A DNA stretch of 64,000 nucleotides from JAMXLO01 sp963696645. GTDB taxonomy: Bacteria > Pseudomonadota > Alphaproteobacteria > Acetobacterales > Acetobacteraceae. The stretch covers positions 744,001-808,000 of the forward strand of contig CAVOKY010000008.1 in the NCBI GenBank assembly GCA_963696645.1, written 5' to 3'. The position numbers were made by a program, and so were the translations under genes. The notes under the pieces are model-generated. The model was given only the letters and a program-made list of their open reading frames with translations, had not been told where the DNA came from and did not search any database. Position 1 is the stretch's first letter; every line of letters begins with the position of its first letter. Positions 52,005-59,231 of this stretch are shown here, one piece after another.

Positions 52005-54089
52005 TTGTCCGAAGCCGCTAAGGCCGCGGCAGGAGCGCCGCCACCGCGCGTTCGTGCGCCCGACCTCGCGCGGCTGCCGATCACGCTGAACCTGCGCGCC
52101 ATCAGCCTGTCCGAGGGGTTGCGCGCAGCGCTGTCGGTCGCCGTGATCATCGCGATCAACGAACCGCTGCACTGGACCGCGCTAAGCGAGGCCGCGCTTG
52201 CCGCACTGTGGACCTGCCTGTGTGATCCGGGCGGGCCGATCCGCCGGCGCGTGCCGGTGCTGCTGATGTTCGCCGCGCTAGGTGCGCTGATCACGGCGGG
52301 GGCCGGACTGGCGCGCGGGTTCGGCCTGCCGGTGGCACTGCCGCTGGCGGCAGTCGGGCTGTTCGCGCTGTCCTTCGCTCGGGTGTACGGCCAGCCCGCG
52401 CTGCAACTCGGCCTGCTGCTGTCGTTCGCGCTGATCCTGTCGCTCGATCGCCCGATCGACCTGGCGACTGCGGGAACGCTGGCCGCGGGTTTCGTCGGCG
52501 GCGGACTATGGGCAACCGTCCTCACCCTGGTGATCTGGCAGGTGCATCCGTTCCTGCCGGCGCGACGCTCGGTGGCCGAGGTGTATCGCCTGCTGGGCGC
52601 ACTGGCCGGCGATATACACGCGATGCTGGACGCCGGCAGTGATGCGGCGCGTTGGGAGAGCCATGCGCGCGAACACCGCCGCGCGGTGCGCGAGGCGATC
52701 GAGACGGCGCGCGGCATCGTTTTCGACACGTTGCGGACGCGCGGCATCGCTGGCACGCGCGGCGGGAACAGTCTGATCCGGCTGGAGGCCGCCGACCAGA
52801 TGTTCGGCGCGCTGATCGCGCTGAGCGAGCTCGCCGAACCGGGCACGCTGCTGGAGCGGCGGACCGTGTCGCGCCTGCTACGCCGGCTGCGGCCGCTGCT
52901 CCAGGTGCTGGGCCGCGGGATCCTAACGGAGAACGCGGGGCTCGACCCGCGGATCGGCCGTTCGATCGACGCGATGGCAGCCGATGCCGCGGCGCTGCCG
53001 GAGGGCGATCCGCTGCGTCCGATCGCGTTGCGCCTGGTGGAGCGGCTGCGCATCGCACATACGCTGGCGCTGCCGCAGAACTACCTGCCCGGCGCGGTTC
53101 CGGAGGGGGTGCGCGCACCGCTGCTGCAGCGGGTACTGCGGCCGGCGCGGGCCAATCTCGACTGGCGTTCGCCGGCGCTGCGCCATGCGTTGCGTATCGC
53201 CGTGGTTGCGACACCGGCGCTGGCCTACACCATGGTGCATTTCGCGCCATACGATCACTGGCTGACCATCACCATCGTCGGAACGATGCAGCCGTATTTC
53301 GCGCTGACCTATTCGCGCGCGCTGGAGCGCGTGGTGGGGACCGCGCTGGGCGGGCTGGTGGCGGCGGCGGTCGGCTTGGTGTGCACCACGCCGCTGGCGA
53401 TCGCCGCGGCGATGTTCCCGCTGGCGATGGTGGCGCTGGCGGTGCGCGCGGTGAGCCTTGGCCTGTTCATGGCGGCGATCACGCCGCTGATCGTGCTGCT
53501 GGTGGAGACCGGTCAGCCCGGCGCGAGCGAGTGGTCGATCGCCTTGACGCGCTTCGCGTTGACCACGGTGGGCGGCATCGTCGCGGTCGTCGCCAACTTC
53601 GTGCTGTGGCCGAGCTGGGAACCCGAGCGCCTCGGTGCGGAGGCTCGCGCAGCGATCGGTGCACATGGCGAGTATGCCGCTGCAGTGCTGGCGTATCTCG
53701 CGGGCAATGCCACGGTGCGTGCGGTGGAGGCGGCGCGGCGCGGAGCCGGTGTGGCGACCAACAGCCTGGAGGCGTCGATCAGTCGCGCGCTGACCGAACC
53801 GGGTACGGCTGGCCGCGACAGGCTGGAGGCGGCGCTGGTGATCGACGCCGCGCTGCGCCGTTCGGCCGGGCGACTGTCCGCGATCGAACTCGATCCGGGA
53901 ATGCGCGCGGCGTTGCCGCCGGACGCGCTGGCGGCATGGCGCGACTGGATCAGCGGCGCGTTGCACGCATTGGCGGCGGGCGAGACGGCGCTGAAGCCGC
54001 GGCCGGCGGCAGCGGGCGTGGATGCGCTGGCGCGCGTCGCGCGGCAGATCGAGCTGATGGCGGGCGCGATGACGCGAATGGCGCGGTGA
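52005..54089 (+). CDS. FUSC-family transporter (aromatic acid exporter-like)
   Basis: The 694-residue inner-membrane protein has two membrane blocks: an N-terminal one (about residues 40-175; GLRAALSVAVIIAINEPLHW, VGLFALSFARVYGQPALQLG) and a second at about 395-530 (LRIAVVATPALAYTMVHFAP, GTALGGLVAAAVGLV). A soluble helical domain lies between them and another at the C-terminus. This is the AaeB/YccS FUSC layout, exporting aromatic acids or similar toxic organics. The start is TTG 52005, 59 bp after the SDR gene. No AaeA-type partner is adjacent. Confidence 0.88.
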   Translation: MSEAAKAAAGAPPPRVRAPDLARLPITLNLRAISLSEGLRAALSVAVIIAINEPLHWTALSEAALAALWTCLCDPGGPIRRRVPVLLMFAALGALITAGAGLARGFGLPVALPLAAVGLFALSFARVYGQPALQLGLLLSFALILSLDRPIDLATAGTLAAGFVGGGLWATVLTLVIWQVHPFLPARRSVAEVYRLLGALAGDIHAMLDAGSDAARWESHAREHRRAVREAIETARGIVFDTLRTRGIAGTRGGNSLIRLEAADQMFGALIALSELAEPGTLLERRTVSRLLRRLRPLLQVLGRGILTENAGLDPRIGRSIDAMAADAAALPEGDPLRPIALRLVERLRIAHTLALPQNYLPGAVPEGVRAPLLQRVLRPARANLDWRSPALRHALRIAVVATPALAYTMVHFAPYDHWLTITIVGTMQPYFALTYSRALERVVGTALGGLVAAAVGLVCTTPLAIAAAMFPLAMVALAVRAVSLGLFMAAITPLIVLLVETGQPGASEWSIALTRFALTTVGGIVAVVANFVLWPSWEPERLGAEARAAIGAHGEYAAAVLAYLAGNATVRAVEAARRGAGVATNSLEASISRALTEPGTAGRDRLEAALVIDAALRRSAGRLSAIELDPGMRAALPPDALAAWRDWISGALHALAAGETALKPRPAAAGVDALARVARQIELMAGAMTRMAR

Positions 54090-54204
54090 GGACGGGGTAC
54101 GGGGCGCAATCGAGGTCTGCGTCAATTTCCCGATACCCCCCGTCGCGCAGGAGGTTGGGGATTGCCGCTGCCTGCCTTCCCCGACGGTTGCTCGCTGCTG
54201 AGAC

Positions 54205-54303
54205 GACAAGGCATGGCGCGGCCCAGCCGTCCATGCCCTGTTGTCAGACGCACACCGGAAATGAGAAAGACGTGGTTGGCCGGGCCAATGCCCGCCATGA
54301 CGG
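54205..54303. repeat. Palindromic repeats, REP-like
   Basis: GACAAGGCATGG (54205-54216) pairs with CCATGCCCTGTTGTC (54231-54245). GGCCGGGCCAATGCCCGCCA at 54278-54297 is a degenerate copy of the REP-like arm at 965-990. They occupy the 275-base gap between the FUSC and YqhA-like genes. No gene is seen in that gap. Confidence 0.5.
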
Positions 54304-54364
54304 GGGTGGCAGTGGCTTTTTGCATGGTATCGACGCAGCAAAACTATGGACGGGTTGGACGGCG

Positions 54365-54907
54365 ATGAGCGACAAGCCGTCCCCCGGCATCGACATGGAA
54401 GAACGCATGCGCCGGAACGTCGGCCGGGCGCTGTTCGCTGCGCGCTGGATCATGGCGCCGATCTATCTTGGCCTGCTGGTCGCGCTCGTGCTGATCGTCG
54501 TGAAGTTCGTGCAGAAGCTGGTGCTGGCGATCCCCAGCTACCTGACGCTGGACAGCAACGATGCGATCTTCCTGGTGCTCACGCTGGTCGACCTTTCGCT
54601 GGTTGCCAACCTCGTGGTCATCGTCATGTTCGCGGGTTGGCAGAACTTTGTCGGCCGGCTGCTGGAGACGACAGGGAAGGATCAGCCGGAGTGGTTCGGC
54701 GTGGTCAGCTTCAGTTCGGTGAAGCTGAAGATGATCGGTTCGGTCGCCGCGATTGCCGCCATCCAGATCCTGGAGACCTTCGTCCACATCGACGAGGTGA
54801 AGAGCCAGGATGCGGCGTGGCAGTTGGCCATCCTGGTCGGGATCGGCGTGGTCGGCGTGCTGCTTGCCCTCGCCGATCGGCTTGGCGAGGGGCACGAAGG
54901 GAAATAG
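54365..54907 (+). CDS. YqhA/UPF0114 family membrane protein
   Basis: The 180-residue protein has about four membrane segments: ALFAARWIMAPIYLGLLVAL, IFLVLTLVDLSLVANLVVIV, MIGSVAAIAAIQILETFVHI and a final LAILVGIGVVGVLLALAD. The motif AGWQNFVGRL and the SSVKLKM segment are typical of UPF0114. The function is unknown. The LLM gene starts 4 bases after its stop, so the two are co-transcribed. Confidence 0.9.
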   Translation: MSDKPSPGIDMEERMRRNVGRALFAARWIMAPIYLGLLVALVLIVVKFVQKLVLAIPSYLTLDSNDAIFLVLTLVDLSLVANLVVIVMFAGWQNFVGRLLETTGKDQPEWFGVVSFSSVKLKMIGSVAAIAAIQILETFVHIDEVKSQDAAWQLAILVGIGVVGVLLALADRLGEGHEGK

Positions 54908-54911
54908 TCAG

Positions 54912-55961
54912 ATGCAGGTCGGCATTCAGTTCTTCCCCGACATCGGACCGGAGGTTAAATCGGCGCGCGACTACTGGCAGGAGGCGCTGGCACTGGTCAG
55001 GCTGTGCGACCGCTACGGGTACAGCCACGTGCGCACGGTCGAGCACTACTTTCACCCGTATGGCGGCTACAGTCCGAACCCGGTGGTTTTCCTGGCAGCC
55101 GCGGCGCAGGTGACGAAGCGCGCTCGGCTGGTGACCGGTGCGGTGCTGCCGGCGTTCAACAATCCTTTGAAGCTTGCCGGCGAACTGGCGATGCTGGATG
55201 CGCTGTGCAACGGGCGGCTCGACATCGGCTTCGCCCGGGCCTTCCTGCCGCACGAATTTGCCCGGTTCGGCGTGAGGCTCGATGAAAGCCGGGCGCGATT
55301 CGACGAGGGCATGGAGCAGGTGCGGGTGCTGCTGGAACAGGAGAACGTCAGCGCCGAGGGACGCTTCCACAGTTTCAGCAACGTCACGTCGCTGCCGCGT
55401 CCGACGCAGAAGCCGAGACCGCCGTTCTTTGTCGCTGCGCTGGCCACGAAGGAATCGTTCGAGCGCGCAGGGGCGGCGGGGCACGGCGTCATGGCGATCC
55501 CGATGGCGGGCGGGGCGATGGCCGAACTGATCGGACTGTATCGTGAGGCGTGGCAGCGCGCGGGCCATTCTGGGAACGGCACGGTGATGCTGGCGTTCCA
55601 CATGCTCTGCCACGAGGAGCAGGCGACGGCCGAGCACATCGCGCGCGAACCGCTGAACCGGTACCTGCATTCGCTGGTCACCGCGGCATCGGACTGGATG
55701 TCGGGCGAGAGCTCCGCCGATTACCCCGGCTACGACAAGATCATCGCGGCGCTGTCGCGGGACAATTTCGACACGCAGGTAGAGAAGTGCGCGGCTTGGG
55801 TGGGAACACCGCAGCGCATCCTGGATGCGGTGGCCAGCTATCAGCGGCAGATCGGCGGGTTCGAGATCGCGTCGCTGCAGGTGAACTTCAACGACATCAC
55901 GCTGGCGGACGCGGAAGCATCGATGCGGCTGTTCGGCGAGAAGGTGCTGCCGCGGCTGTAA
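54912..55961 (+). CDS. LLM-class flavin-dependent oxidoreductase
   Basis: The 349-residue luciferase-like flavoenzyme contains MQVGIQFFPDIGPEVKSARD, YSHVRTVEHYFHPYGGY, RARLVTGAVLPAFNNPLKLA and GELAMLDALCNGRLDIGFAR. It is coupled to the YqhA-like gene upstream. Divergent in sequence from the other two LLM proteins in the window. The substrate is unknown. Confidence 0.88.
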   Translation: MQVGIQFFPDIGPEVKSARDYWQEALALVRLCDRYGYSHVRTVEHYFHPYGGYSPNPVVFLAAAAQVTKRARLVTGAVLPAFNNPLKLAGELAMLDALCNGRLDIGFARAFLPHEFARFGVRLDESRARFDEGMEQVRVLLEQENVSAEGRFHSFSNVTSLPRPTQKPRPPFFVAALATKESFERAGAAGHGVMAIPMAGGAMAELIGLYREAWQRAGHSGNGTVMLAFHMLCHEEQATAEHIAREPLNRYLHSLVTAASDWMSGESSADYPGYDKIIAALSRDNFDTQVEKCAAWVGTPQRILDAVASYQRQIGGFEIASLQVNFNDITLADAEASMRLFGEKVLPRL

Positions 55962-56062
55962 CCGGAATCCAGGCGGTTAGGAGCCAACTGCCGTGCGGTC
56001 CCTGCTTTCGCAAGGATGACGGTGGAAGGCGGGGGAGGGTGACGGTGGAAACGGGCGGGCCG

Positions 56063-56266
56063 TCACTCCGCCAGCTTGCGGGCTTCTTCGGGAAGCATGA
56101 TGGGGATGCCGTCGCGCACCGGATAGGCAAGGCCGGCCTTGCGGCTGATCAGTTCGCTGGCCTCGCGATCGTATTCGAGCGGCCCCTTGGTCAGCGGACA
56201 GACCAGGATCTCCAGCAACCGCGGGTCGATTGGCGCCTGGCGCGGCGTTTCGGCGGGTTCATCCAT
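56063..56266 (-). CDS. Trm112/UPF0434 family protein
   Basis: The 67-residue protein contains IDPRLLEILVCPLTKGPLEY and SRKAGLAYPVRDGIPIMLPE, the Trm112 fold. The first zinc-binding Cys remains (VCPLTKG), but the second pair seen in eukaryotic Trm112 is absent, as in most bacterial members. Such proteins activate or stabilise methyltransferases. It ends the run cnoX - Lon-N - Trm112. Confidence 0.9.
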   Translation of the reverse strand: MDEPAETPRQAPIDPRLLEILVCPLTKGPLEYDREASELISRKAGLAYPVRDGIPIMLPEEARKLAE

Positions 56267-56283
56267 GGCGCGTTCCGTTCCGG

Positions 56284-56949
56284 TCAGCTCACGCTGCGAC
56301 CGCCCGGTGTGTCCTGCTGCATGGCGCCCATCTGCAACAGGGCGAGCAGGGTGGACGCGCGGTCGGCATCGCTGGGCGCTTCCAGCAGTGCCTGCTTCTC
56401 GGCTGGTTCGAACGGACAGATCATGCCGAGGGTGATGACCAGCATGTCGTCCGGTAGGCGCTTGATGGCATCCCAGTTCGCGTCGAAGCCGCGATGGGCG
56501 AAATAGCCGCGCAGCGCCGTGATGAGCGTGTCGCGTTCGATGCCGATCGGCCGCGTATCGAGGTCGAGGTCCGCGCGGTACGGCGCGAAATGGCCACGGA
56601 CTCGACGATAACCGCGACCCATGGCGAGTTCCTCGACGATGGCGAAGCGGATCACTCCGGTCAGGGTGATCAGATAGCGGCCGTCGTCGGTTTCGTTGAA
56701 CGATGACAGCCGTCCCAGGCAGCCGATGCGGAACAGCGCCGGACCGTTGGCGGTCTCCGGCAGGTTGGTGTCGGGCTGGATCATGGCGAACATGCGGCCC
56801 TGGGCGAGCGCATCCTCGGTCATTGCCACGTAGCGCGGCTCGAAGATGTTGAGCGGCAGCTTGCCGCGCGGAAGCAGCAGCGCGCCCGGCAGCGGGAATA
56901 CCGGGAACTCGCCCGGCAGATTCTCCACCCTGGGGTGGAAATTGGCCAT
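56284..56949 (-). CDS. LON N-terminal (substrate-binding) domain protein
   Basis: The 221-residue protein contains FPVFPLPGALLLPRGKLPLN, IFEPRYVAMTEDALAQ, IGCLGRLSSFNETDDGRYLI and LGMICPFEPAEKQALLEAPS. It has only the substrate-binding domain of Lon, with no AAA or protease part. Its start directly follows the thioredoxin-like gene stop, so it shares an operon with cnoX. Likely involved in protein quality control. Confidence 0.92.
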   Translation of the reverse strand: MANFHPRVENLPGEFPVFPLPGALLLPRGKLPLNIFEPRYVAMTEDALAQGRMFAMIQPDTNLPETANGPALFRIGCLGRLSSFNETDDGRYLITLTGVIRFAIVEELAMGRGYRRVRGHFAPYRADLDLDTRPIGIERDTLITALRGYFAHRGFDANWDAIKRLPDDMLVITLGMICPFEPAEKQALLEAPSDADRASTLLALLQMGAMQQDTPGGRSVS

Positions 56950-57894
56950 CTAGCTGAACAGGACCGAGGACAGCTTGCGACGCGCTGCCATCGTGGCCGG
57001 ATCGTCGAAGCCCCAGGCCTCGAAGAGTTTCAGCAGTTGCAACCGAGCGGCATCTTCGTTCCAGGCACGGTTGCGGCGGATGATCTCCAGTAGGGCATCC
57101 GCCGCCTGATCGCGCTCGCCGATGGCGTTCAGCGCGGTGGCAAGGTCGTAGCGCGCCTGGTAGTCGGAGGGGTCGGCGGTGACGCGGGCCTGGAAGTCGT
57201 GCAATTGATCCTTCGCCTTGCGGCCTTCCTCGGCCAGAGCGAGGGCACTGCGTGCGCCGGAGATCTCGGCGTGATCGGCGAGCTTCGGCGGCACCTGGCT
57301 GAGCGCCTCGCGGGCCTGGTCCTCCTGGCCGAGCGCCATCAGGACGCGGATCAAGCCGCCCCAGGCTTCGGGATTCTCCGGTTCCTGCTCGAGCAGTTCG
57401 CTGAACAGCGCGCCGGCGTGCTGGTGGTCGCCGGCTTCGACAGCGGCCTTGGCTTCGGCCAGCAGATCGGCTGTGGGCATCGAACCGCCAGCGATCTTCA
57501 GCAGGCCCTCGACGAAGCGCTTCACCTCGGTTTCCGGCAGCGCGCCCTGAAAGATGTCGGCGATCTGGCCTTGCCAGAAGGCGGCGACGGTGGGCACCGA
57601 CTGCATCGGCAGGCCGAGCTGGGCGAGCTGCTGGACCAGGGATCGGTTCTTGTCGATGTCGATTTTCACCATTTTCACCCGGCCGCCGGCGGAGCGGACG
57701 ACCTTTTCCAAGGTCGGGGTGAGCTGCTTGCAGGGACCGCACCAGGTGGCCCAGAAGTCAACAAGTACGGGGGTGGTGCGCGAGGCTTCGATGACGTCCT
57801 GCATGAACGTCTTCTGATCGCCGTCGACGATGACGGCGGCGCCAGTGTCGCCGCCCGGTGCTGATGGGTTCTGCCCGATGATTTGGTCGTCCAT
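56950..57894 (-). CDS. Thioredoxin-like co-chaperone CnoX (YbbN)
   Basis: The 314-residue protein has an N-terminal thioredoxin domain (PVLVDFWATWCGPCKQLTPT, active site WCGPC) and C-terminal TPR-like repeats (ALFSELLEQEPENPEAWGGL, DYQARYDLATALNAIGERDQ). This is the CnoX architecture: a redox-linked holdase that hands oxidised clients to GroEL or DnaK. The CxxC is complete here, unlike E. coli YbbN. Confidence 0.93.
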   Translation of the reverse strand: MDDQIIGQNPSAPGGDTGAAVIVDGDQKTFMQDVIEASRTTPVLVDFWATWCGPCKQLTPTLEKVVRSAGGRVKMVKIDIDKNRSLVQQLAQLGLPMQSVPTVAAFWQGQIADIFQGALPETEVKRFVEGLLKIAGGSMPTADLLAEAKAAVEAGDHQHAGALFSELLEQEPENPEAWGGLIRVLMALGQEDQAREALSQVPPKLADHAEISGARSALALAEEGRKAKDQLHDFQARVTADPSDYQARYDLATALNAIGERDQAADALLEIIRRNRAWNEDAARLQLLKLFEAWGFDDPATMAARRKLSSVLFS

Positions 57895-58206
57895 GGTTCC
57901 TTGGCCTTCGAGGCTGTCGAGGCATAGATGTTGCGTCAGCCGCGCGAGACAAGCGCGTGCCGCGGTTGTAGCAGACCATGCCGTTCCTGGGGTCTGGCGT
58001 CCAGAGCGGGGGTTGCTGGCTGCGGCATGAGCTGGGCCGCGGCCACTGGGAAGGCGGTGATGGGAAAGGACCCGGACTGCAGATTATTCCATCATCTGGT
58101 GCGGATAGATGTTGCGGCGAGTACAGACGATCGACCTGCGCGGCAGGCGTCACGCGGCTTGCAATCGAGGGGCAAGCCGCCTAGAAACCGCGCCCTGATC
58201 GGGAGC
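57895..58206. other. Intergenic region upstream of tRNA-Gly
   Basis: About 310 bases without a supported gene. A hairpin GCGGCTTGC (58154-58162) / GCAAGCCGC (58172-58180) lies 25 bases before the tRNA and may be a terminator or a processing structure. The tRNA promoter must lie in this stretch, but I could not identify it. Confidence 0.4.
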
Positions 58207-58281
58207 GCGGGCGTAGCTCAGGGGTAGAGCACAACCTTGCCAAGGTTGGGGTCGAGGGTTCGAATCCCTTCGCCCGCTCCA
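58207..58281 (+). tRNA. tRNA-Gly (anticodon GCC)
   Basis: A complete cloverleaf can be drawn: acceptor GCGGGCG/CGCCCGC, D arm GCTC...GAGC, anticodon stem CAACC/GGTTG with loop TTGCCAA (anticodon GCC), T arm GAGGG-TTCGAAT-CCCTT, discriminator T and an encoded CCA. tRNA 3' ends are common integration sites; the BREX island begins directly after this gene. Confidence 0.97.
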
Positions 58282-58307
58282 AAATCTCTTTGAGATTTCA
58301 AGCGGAT

Positions 58308-58333
58308 AAAAGCGGTCCTTCGGGGCCGCTTTT
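58308..58333 (+). terminator. Intrinsic-type terminator after tRNA-Gly
   Basis: AAAAGCGGTCC-TTCG-GGGCCGCTTTT forms an 11-bp stem with one G-U pair and a stable TTCG tetraloop, 27 bases after the tRNA CCA. The 3' arm ends in TTTT. A smaller palindrome, AATCTCTTTGAGATT, lies between the tRNA and the stem. Confidence 0.75.
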
Positions 58334-58463
58334 GCTTACACAGAGGCGGGTCGCCGCCAATGTAAGCTCCTTGTAAGCACCATAATGCGCGGCACGGGAT
58401 ACAACAGCGGGCAAACGGCTGGATCTGCCAATCGCACTGGCTCCAGGGCGCCGCTCGTCGGGC

Positions 58464-58498
58464 TAGCACCTTTTGCCAAACTCTGGCACCCTCTGCCA
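58464..58498. promoter_or_regulatory. Phased TGGCA/TGCCA box array upstream of the BREX HTH gene
   Basis: TGCCA at 58474, TGGCA at 58484 and TGCCA at 58494 start exactly 10 bp apart, with a degenerate TAGCA at 58464. Adjacent boxes form palindromes (TGCCA-N5-TGGCA, TGGCA-N5-TGCCA). Spacing of one helical turn puts all boxes on the same DNA face. The array ends 25 bp before the HTH start, as expected for an operator. Confidence 0.5.
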
Positions 58499-58523
58499 TC
58501 CGTTCTGATGAGAGGACCGGTTG

Positions 58524-58718
58524 ATGCCGGACGAGATACTAACGCTGCCCGAGGTCGCCGTCTTGTTGAAGGTTGCGGAAAAGACCGTCTACACGATGGC
58601 CCAAAAGGCGCAGCTTCCGGCATTCAAGGTCCGCGGCCAGTGGCGGTTCAAGCGGGACGATCTCGACCGTTGGATCGAGCAACAGAAGGCAGCGTCGCGC
58701 AACGAGGGTGGAAGCTGA
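58524..58718 (+). CDS. Excisionase-type HTH protein, putative BREX regulator
   Basis: The 64-residue single winged HTH of the MerR/excisionase class contains ILTLPEVAVLLKVAEKTVYT, MAQKAQLPAFKVRGQWRFKR and DDLDRWIEQQKA. The same fold is used by DNA-binding domains of phage excisionases and small regulators. ATG 58524 has GAGAGGA upstream. brxF starts directly after its stop, so it leads the BREX operon. It could act as regulator or as the recombination directionality factor of the island. Confidence 0.85.
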   Translation: MPDEILTLPEVAVLLKVAEKTVYTMAQKAQLPAFKVRGQWRFKRDDLDRWIEQQKAASRNEGGS

Positions 58719-59231
58719 ATGCCCACGCCCCTCGCCTCGCAGATCCAGGACGTGCTGCCCCGAACCCGGGATGCCTACTACAAGCTCGTGCTGGCGGTTG
58801 GGCCGGCCCGCACCGGAAAAACCGCCATGCTGAACGAGCTTGCGGCCCAGCACAGTTGGCCACGGCTCAATGTTAATCTTCGCCTCTCGGAACGTCTTCT
58901 CGAATTAACGCATCGCCAACGGGCAACCCGTGTCGCGGGTATCCTTGACGACATGGTCCGAGCAGAAAATTCCGACGTCGTTCTTCTCGACAATATCGAG
59001 CTTCTTTTCGCGGAGGAGTTGGCACAGGACCCGCTCCGGCTCTTGCAGTCGCTGTCTCGGAACCGCGCAATCGTAGCCGCGTGGCCAGGCGGCTTCGATG
59101 GAGCGTGCCTGACCTATGCCGAGCCAGGTCATCCGGAAGCGCGCCGATATCAGACACCCCAAGCGGTGATCGTCAAAGCCGGTGACACCGATCAGCACGA
59201 CGCGGAATCGCCTGGGGAGGAGAAGACATGA
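58719..59231 (+). CDS. brxF: BREX-3 P-loop protein BrxF
   Basis: The 170-residue ATPase-like protein has Walker A VGPARTGKTAM (residues 27-37) and a Walker B-like DVVLLDNIELLF. It is the first core gene of type 3 BREX systems, which methylate host DNA and block phage replication. The start abuts the HTH stop and the stop overlaps the brxC start (ATGA). The role within the complex is not established. Confidence 0.82.
   Translation: MPTPLASQIQDVLPRTRDAYYKLVLAVGPARTGKTAMLNELAAQHSWPRLNVNLRLSERLLELTHRQRATRVAGILDDMVRAENSDVVLLDNIELLFAEELAQDPLRLLQSLSRNRAIVAAWPGGFDGACLTYAEPGHPEARRYQTPQAVIVKAGDTDQHDAESPGEEKT

Noticed and set aside
52652..54341. Long open frames overlapping the FUSC gene on both strands
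   Set aside because: They have Arg/Ala/Gly-rich nonsense composition, while the FUSC frame has clear membrane segments and family similarity.
58484..58496. Sigma54 promoter (TGGCAC...GC) before the BREX HTH gene
   Set aside because: The GG and GC doublets are 10 bp apart rather than the 12 bp required, and the same pentamers recur in a 10-bp array, which fits an operator better.
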